Assembly: GCA_021813685.1 (NCBI GenBank)
Contig: JAKAJS010000094.1
Span: forward strand, 1-43,146
Direction: 5' to 3'
Length of the DNA: 43,146 nucleotides
From: Deltaproteobacteria bacterium
GTDB lineage: Bacteria; Desulfobacterota; Syntrophobacteria; Syntrophobacterales; Syntrophobacteraceae
This document shows positions 40,293-43,146 of this stretch, piece after piece. The notes beneath the pieces were generated by a model, which was not told the DNA's origin, made no database searches, and was given only the letters and a program-made list of their open reading frames with translations. The translations under genes were made by a program, and so were the position numbers. The first letter of the stretch is position 1, and each line of letters begins with the position of its first letter.

Positions 40293-42317
40293 TCAGGCAG
40301 ATCCCCGATCTTTCAGCAAAAACCGCATCGCTTCCTCCGGGCTCTCATAGATGTGCGGGGCAACACCCCGTTCCTCCAGCGCCTTGCCCAGTTTCAGACG
40401 CAGGAAGGCGCTCGTGGTAAATCGGCTCACCCGGGCAAAATAGCGATCCGCAAGATATTGCTGCATCTCCGACCAGGCGACGATGAGGTCCGGGTCGATC
40501 GTAAACTGATCGTAGTTGCCGACCGCATAGACTTTTTTGCCAAGAGGCGCGAGAAGATTTTCGATGGCGGTCTTCACCGCGTCGATGTCCTCTGCGCTCT
40601 TTACGGCATAGCCCGCAAGATTGGCAAACAGGATGTTGTTTTCCCCATCGTAGATGATTCGGTGCTCGAGAGTGATGCCGAGCAGTTCCTCTTTTAGCCC
40701 CACGAGTCCGGGACCGAAGATGCGTTCGTCCATGAGCCGCGGGGGGCGGCGCATTACGGGCCGGAACGGGAGCAGATCCAGAATGTCTTTTTGAAGATCT
40801 ACCCCGGGAGCGATTTCGGTTAGCTCCAGCCCCTCTTCGCCCAGTTGAAAGACGCACCGTTCGGTGATGTAGAGGATCTTTCGGCCCGATTTGGCGCCGT
40901 AGGGTCCGCTGAAGGTGATCTGCTCCACTTCGTCCAAAAACTTGCTTGTTCTGCCCTCCTTTTCTATGGCCAGCCGGGAGTTTTCGATACGACATGTGAG
41001 CCCGCCCGCCGTAAAGGTGCCCATGAAGACGACCTTCCCCGCGTTTTGGCTGATGTTGATAAAGCCCCCCGCGCCGGCAAGTTTTTTGCCGAAACGGCTC
41101 ACGTTGACGTTTCCAAGCCTGTCCACCTGGGCCATTCCCAGGAAAGCCACGTCAATCCCGCCCCCGTTGTAGAAATCGAACTGGTAGGGTTGATCGATAA
41201 TGGCGAAGGCATTTACTCCCGCGCCGAAGTTGAGCCCGCCCGCAGGGACTCCTCCGATCACGCCGGGTTCGGCGGTAAGGGTCAAAAAATCGAGAACATT
41301 TTCTTCCCGGGCGACGCTCGCCACCCCTTCGGGCATGCCGATCCCGAGGTTTACCACGCAGTTGGGCTTGAGTTCGAACGCCGCACGCCGGGCGATTATC
41401 TTTCGAATATCCAAGGCCATGGGGGGTAGAGAGGCAAGAGGGATTTTCGTCTCCCCGCTAAACGCCGGGTTATATGGTTCGATCAGGGTCTGCCAGTGGT
41501 TTTCCGGGCGCGCGACAACGACGCAGTCCACGAGAATCCCGGGGATCTTCACCTGACGGCAATTGAGGCTTCCGGCTTCGGCCACCCGTTCCACCTGGGC
41601 GATCACGAGCCCCCCGGAATTCCTTGCCGCCGTCGCAAGCGAGAGCGACTCGAGGCTCAGGGCTTCCTTCTCCATGGTGAGGTTTCCCAGCGTATCGGCG
41701 GTCGTTCCCCGCACCACCGCCACATTGACAGGCAAGGTCCTGTAGAAGAGATATTCCTCCCCCTCGATTTCGAGCAGCCGCACCAGGTCCGCGGTCGTTT
41801 TCGCATTGAGTCTGCCCCCGCCTCGCCGCGGGTCGACAAAGGTGCCCAATCCGACCCTGGAAAACATTCCCGGCTTCTTTGAGGCGATGTTTCGGTAGAG
41901 GTGGCTGATGACGCCCAGGGGCAGGTTGTAGGCGCATACCCGGTTTTCGACGGCCAGCCTTTGAAGCCTGGGCGCAAGCGCCCAGTGCCCGCCGATGATG
42001 CGGCCGAGCAACCCCTCGTGCGCCAGATGGTTTAGTCCCTTGTTGGTCTCATCCCCCGGACCCGTTGCGACCGCAAAGAGGAGCGTGAGGTTTTGGGGTT
42101 TTCCTGTGGCGAGGAAGCGTTCCTCCAGGGCCAGGGCGATCTCCTCGCAGACCCCCACGCCGGCAAATCCGCCGAAAGCCACCGTGTCTCCATCAAGAAT
42201 GAGCGAGACGGCTTCTTCAGCCGTGACGATTTTGTTTTTCCTGGTGCCCCCGCTCGGAAACCGGGTGGGGACACCGTAAGTTTGGGGGCGGTTGTGTGGT
42301 TTGGGCTCCGGTTCCAT
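40293..42317 (-). CDS. Propionate CoA-transferase-like protein (alpha and beta fused) with extra C-terminal domain
   Basis: A 674-aa class I CoA-transferase, moving CoA between short-chain acids and acyl-CoA. The alpha half has TVAFGGFAGVGVCEEI (about 45-60), the beta half NLGIGMPEGV (323-332) and the catalytic Glu350 in LTAEPGVIGG, where a glutamyl-CoA thioester forms. The core ends near residue 530 (EIAPGVDLQKDI), matching propionate CoA-transferase of about 520 aa. The last 140 residues (ITLEHRIIYDGENNILFANLAGYAV to ESPEEAMRFLLKD) are additional and look like an alpha/beta STAS or SpoIIAA-type domain. AGGAGA precedes ATG 42317 by seven bases. Confidence 0.88.
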   Translation of the reverse strand: MEPEPKPHNRPQTYGVPTRFPSGGTRKNKIVTAEEAVSLILDGDTVAFGGFAGVGVCEEIALALEERFLATGKPQNLTLLFAVATGPGDETNKGLNHLAHEGLLGRIIGGHWALAPRLQRLAVENRVCAYNLPLGVISHLYRNIASKKPGMFSRVGLGTFVDPRRGGGRLNAKTTADLVRLLEIEGEEYLFYRTLPVNVAVVRGTTADTLGNLTMEKEALSLESLSLATAARNSGGLVIAQVERVAEAGSLNCRQVKIPGILVDCVVVARPENHWQTLIEPYNPAFSGETKIPLASLPPMALDIRKIIARRAAFELKPNCVVNLGIGMPEGVASVAREENVLDFLTLTAEPGVIGGVPAGGLNFGAGVNAFAIIDQPYQFDFYNGGGIDVAFLGMAQVDRLGNVNVSRFGKKLAGAGGFINISQNAGKVVFMGTFTAGGLTCRIENSRLAIEKEGRTSKFLDEVEQITFSGPYGAKSGRKILYITERCVFQLGEEGLELTEIAPGVDLQKDILDLLPFRPVMRRPPRLMDERIFGPGLVGLKEELLGITLEHRIIYDGENNILFANLAGYAVKSAEDIDAVKTAIENLLAPLGKKVYAVGNYDQFTIDPDLIVAWSEMQQYLADRYFARVSRFTTSAFLRLKLGKALEERGVAPHIYESPEEAMRFLLKDRGSA

Positions 42318-42383
42318 GAAGAAATCTCCTGCTTGCGAAAAAAGATAGCCCGGCCCCGCCTCTCTATCGCAACGATTCGCTCC

Positions 42384-42788
42384 TCAGCCCGAGTGAGCTC
42401 GCTTGTGCATCATCTTTTCTACCATCTTTTGACGCACCTGTTCTTTGGAAGCCAGGTACCCCTGATATTGCCCGGGAGAAAGCACTCTTGTCAATTCCCT
42501 ATCTTTTGCCTGCCGCAGCGACGCCGCCTCGCGAAGCGCTCCCGGCTTTCCATACGTCCCCTTCAGTATCGGATCCATCCGCTTTGCGTACTTGAGGTTG
42601 ATCCTCATCACCTGCGAGGTTTGCCGGGGCGTGAGGCTCAACCTCTTTTTCATGAAAAAGGTCTCCAGCTTCGCCCGTTGCAGCGGGGTCGTGTTTCGAA
42701 GCTGCTGCATCTGGGCAAAAGCGGCCGTAGAAAAAAACAGCAGTGTCACCGTAATCGATGCCGCAAAAATTTGTTTTACCCCATTCAT
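42384..42788 (-). CDS. Small periplasmic Spy/CpxP-like protein
   Basis: A 134-aa exported, helical, basic protein. The signal peptide ends AAFA (residue 25). The mature part has LSLTPRQTSQVMRINLKYAKRMDPILKG and ELTRVLSPGQYQGYLASKEQVR, two LTxxQ-like helical motifs as in Spy and CpxP chaperones. It is upstream of the CoA-transferase on the same strand, 66 bases away, without functional link. No domain assignment is certain. Confidence 0.7.
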   Translation of the reverse strand: MNGVKQIFAASITVTLLFFSTAAFAQMQQLRNTTPLQRAKLETFFMKKRLSLTPRQTSQVMRINLKYAKRMDPILKGTYGKPGALREAASLRQAKDRELTRVLSPGQYQGYLASKEQVRQKMVEKMMHKRAHSG

Positions 42789-42966
42789 TTTTCCGGCTCC
42801 TTTGCCAAGGAAGATGTAACTCGCCTTTCAGCTATTTACAAAGTAATCACCTCGGCGGCTGACGCAGCAGCCGGATGGCCAGGCACATGGGCACTGCCAT
42901 TGGCCTTTTCCGCAGTAACTTTCGGCTTCCGTTTGTAGAAGGACGGGGCGTGGATGGATGTCAGAT

Positions 42967-43018
42967 GAGCCGCGTAGCGGCGTGGGGGGGGGCAGGGGGC
43001 GAAAGCCCCCGCGCTTTT
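42967..43018 (-). repeat. Palindromic repeat, AAAAGCGCGGG family, copy 4
   Basis: On the minus strand: AAAAGCGCGGGGGC, loop TTTC, GCCCCC, a C-tract, then CGCCGCTACGCGGCTC. The parts and their order match the copy at 10049-10119. Read on the plus strand the hairpin is GGGGGC-GAAA-GCCCCC followed by GCGCTTTT, a terminator shape. Confidence 0.65.
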
Positions 43019-43022
43019 GACT

Positions 43023-43146
43023 TCAGGATTTGCCGGTCTTTGGAGGCGGGAGTTTTTCGATTTTCTGCCGGAGTTCCAGGAGCGAAAACGGCTTGTAGAT
43101 AACGCAGGCAACCCCTTGATCCATGGCCCTCAGGGTGGTCAGATCG
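43023..43146 (-). CDS. Response regulator receiver domain, C-terminal end (partial)
   Basis: The last 41 codons of a minus-strand gene cut by the window edge. The reading ends GVACVIYKPFSLLELRQKIEKL with PPPKTGKS before the stop. KPF with the following LLELRQKIE is the conserved lysine and last helix of CheY-like receivers (helix 5). No output domain follows, so the receiver is the C-terminal part or the whole protein. The final Lys-Ser and stop touch the repeat at 42967-43018. Confidence 0.75.
   Translation of the reverse strand, partial: DLTTLRAMDQGVACVIYKPFSLLELRQKIEKLPPPKTGKS

Noticed and set aside
1-43146. tRNA, rRNA and riboswitches, including a cobalamin riboswitch before the mutase genes
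   Set aside because: I found no cloverleaf or conserved B12-box sequence by eye. The mutase genes have 20-50 base gaps and the leader of the first gene is filled by simple hairpins. A covariance-model scan would be decisive.

Overview
The window is GC-rich and densely coding. The gene content suggests a metabolically versatile anaerobic or facultative bacterium, most like the Desulfobacterota (former Deltaproteobacteria, for example Syntrophobacter relatives). The clues are a split B12-dependent acyl-CoA mutase, hydroxyacyl-CoA dehydrogenase fused in front of an enoyl-CoA hydratase, a class 1B PyrD with PyrK, PilZ proteins, and the CCCCCTTT...AAAGGGGG and ACAGGATT repeat families. This placement is inferred from gene content; no marker gene is present.

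Region 1 (1-10.1 kb, + strand) is an acyl-CoA catabolic cluster: acyl-CoA dehydrogenase, B12-binding mutase subunit, mutase catalytic subunit, HyuA- and HyuB-type hydantoinase/carboxylase subunits, then a hydroxyacyl-CoA dehydrogenase/enoyl-CoA hydratase fusion. Between HyuB and the fusion sits a small DUF559 nuclease gene bracketed by two facing pairs of GC-rich palindromic repeats. One repeat supplies the last codons and the stop of both HyuB and the nuclease. The dehydrogenase lacks the usual catalytic glutamate, and the fusion has altered dehydrogenase motifs, so the pathway substrate is probably not ordinary straight-chain acyl-CoA.

Region 2 (10.2-21.1 kb) has an L,D-transpeptidase (+), then on the minus strand a molybdate/tungstate-type ABC transporter, its likely HTH/solute-binding-fold regulator with a promoter and candidate operator, and a complete 2-oxoglutarate dehydrogenase operon (sucA-sucB-lpdA).

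Region 3 (21.2-26.8 kb) is regulatory and accessory. It holds a PilZ protein, a cyclic-nucleotide-fold/PilZ protein, a two-gene conserved hypothetical cassette with one frameshifted member, an ArsR/SRPBCC pair controlled from a 24-bp palindrome inside a near-consensus promoter, and an FKBP-type isomerase translationally coupled to a SulP permease.

Region 4 (26.9-34.6 kb) has pgeF, pyrK and pyrD (+), then opgG, a small unknown gene and opgH (-) for osmoregulated periplasmic glucans, then mlaC (+).

Region 5 (34.6-43.1 kb) has a 97-bp perfect direct repeat, then a minus-strand alcohol/aldehyde operon (aldehyde dehydrogenase, an iron-alcohol-dehydrogenase-fold protein with all four metal ligands replaced, an SCP2-like protein, and an intact iron alcohol dehydrogenase). 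It ends with a Uma2 nuclease-like gene, a propionate CoA-transferase-like protein with an extra C-terminal domain, a small periplasmic Spy-like protein, and the tail of a response regulator.

A recurring theme is that repeats abut or supply gene ends. One family gives HyuB and the DUF559 protein the same 13-residue tail. A second follows the stop codons of three unrelated genes that all end Lys-Ser-stop. A third inverted repeat encodes the last residues of OpgH.
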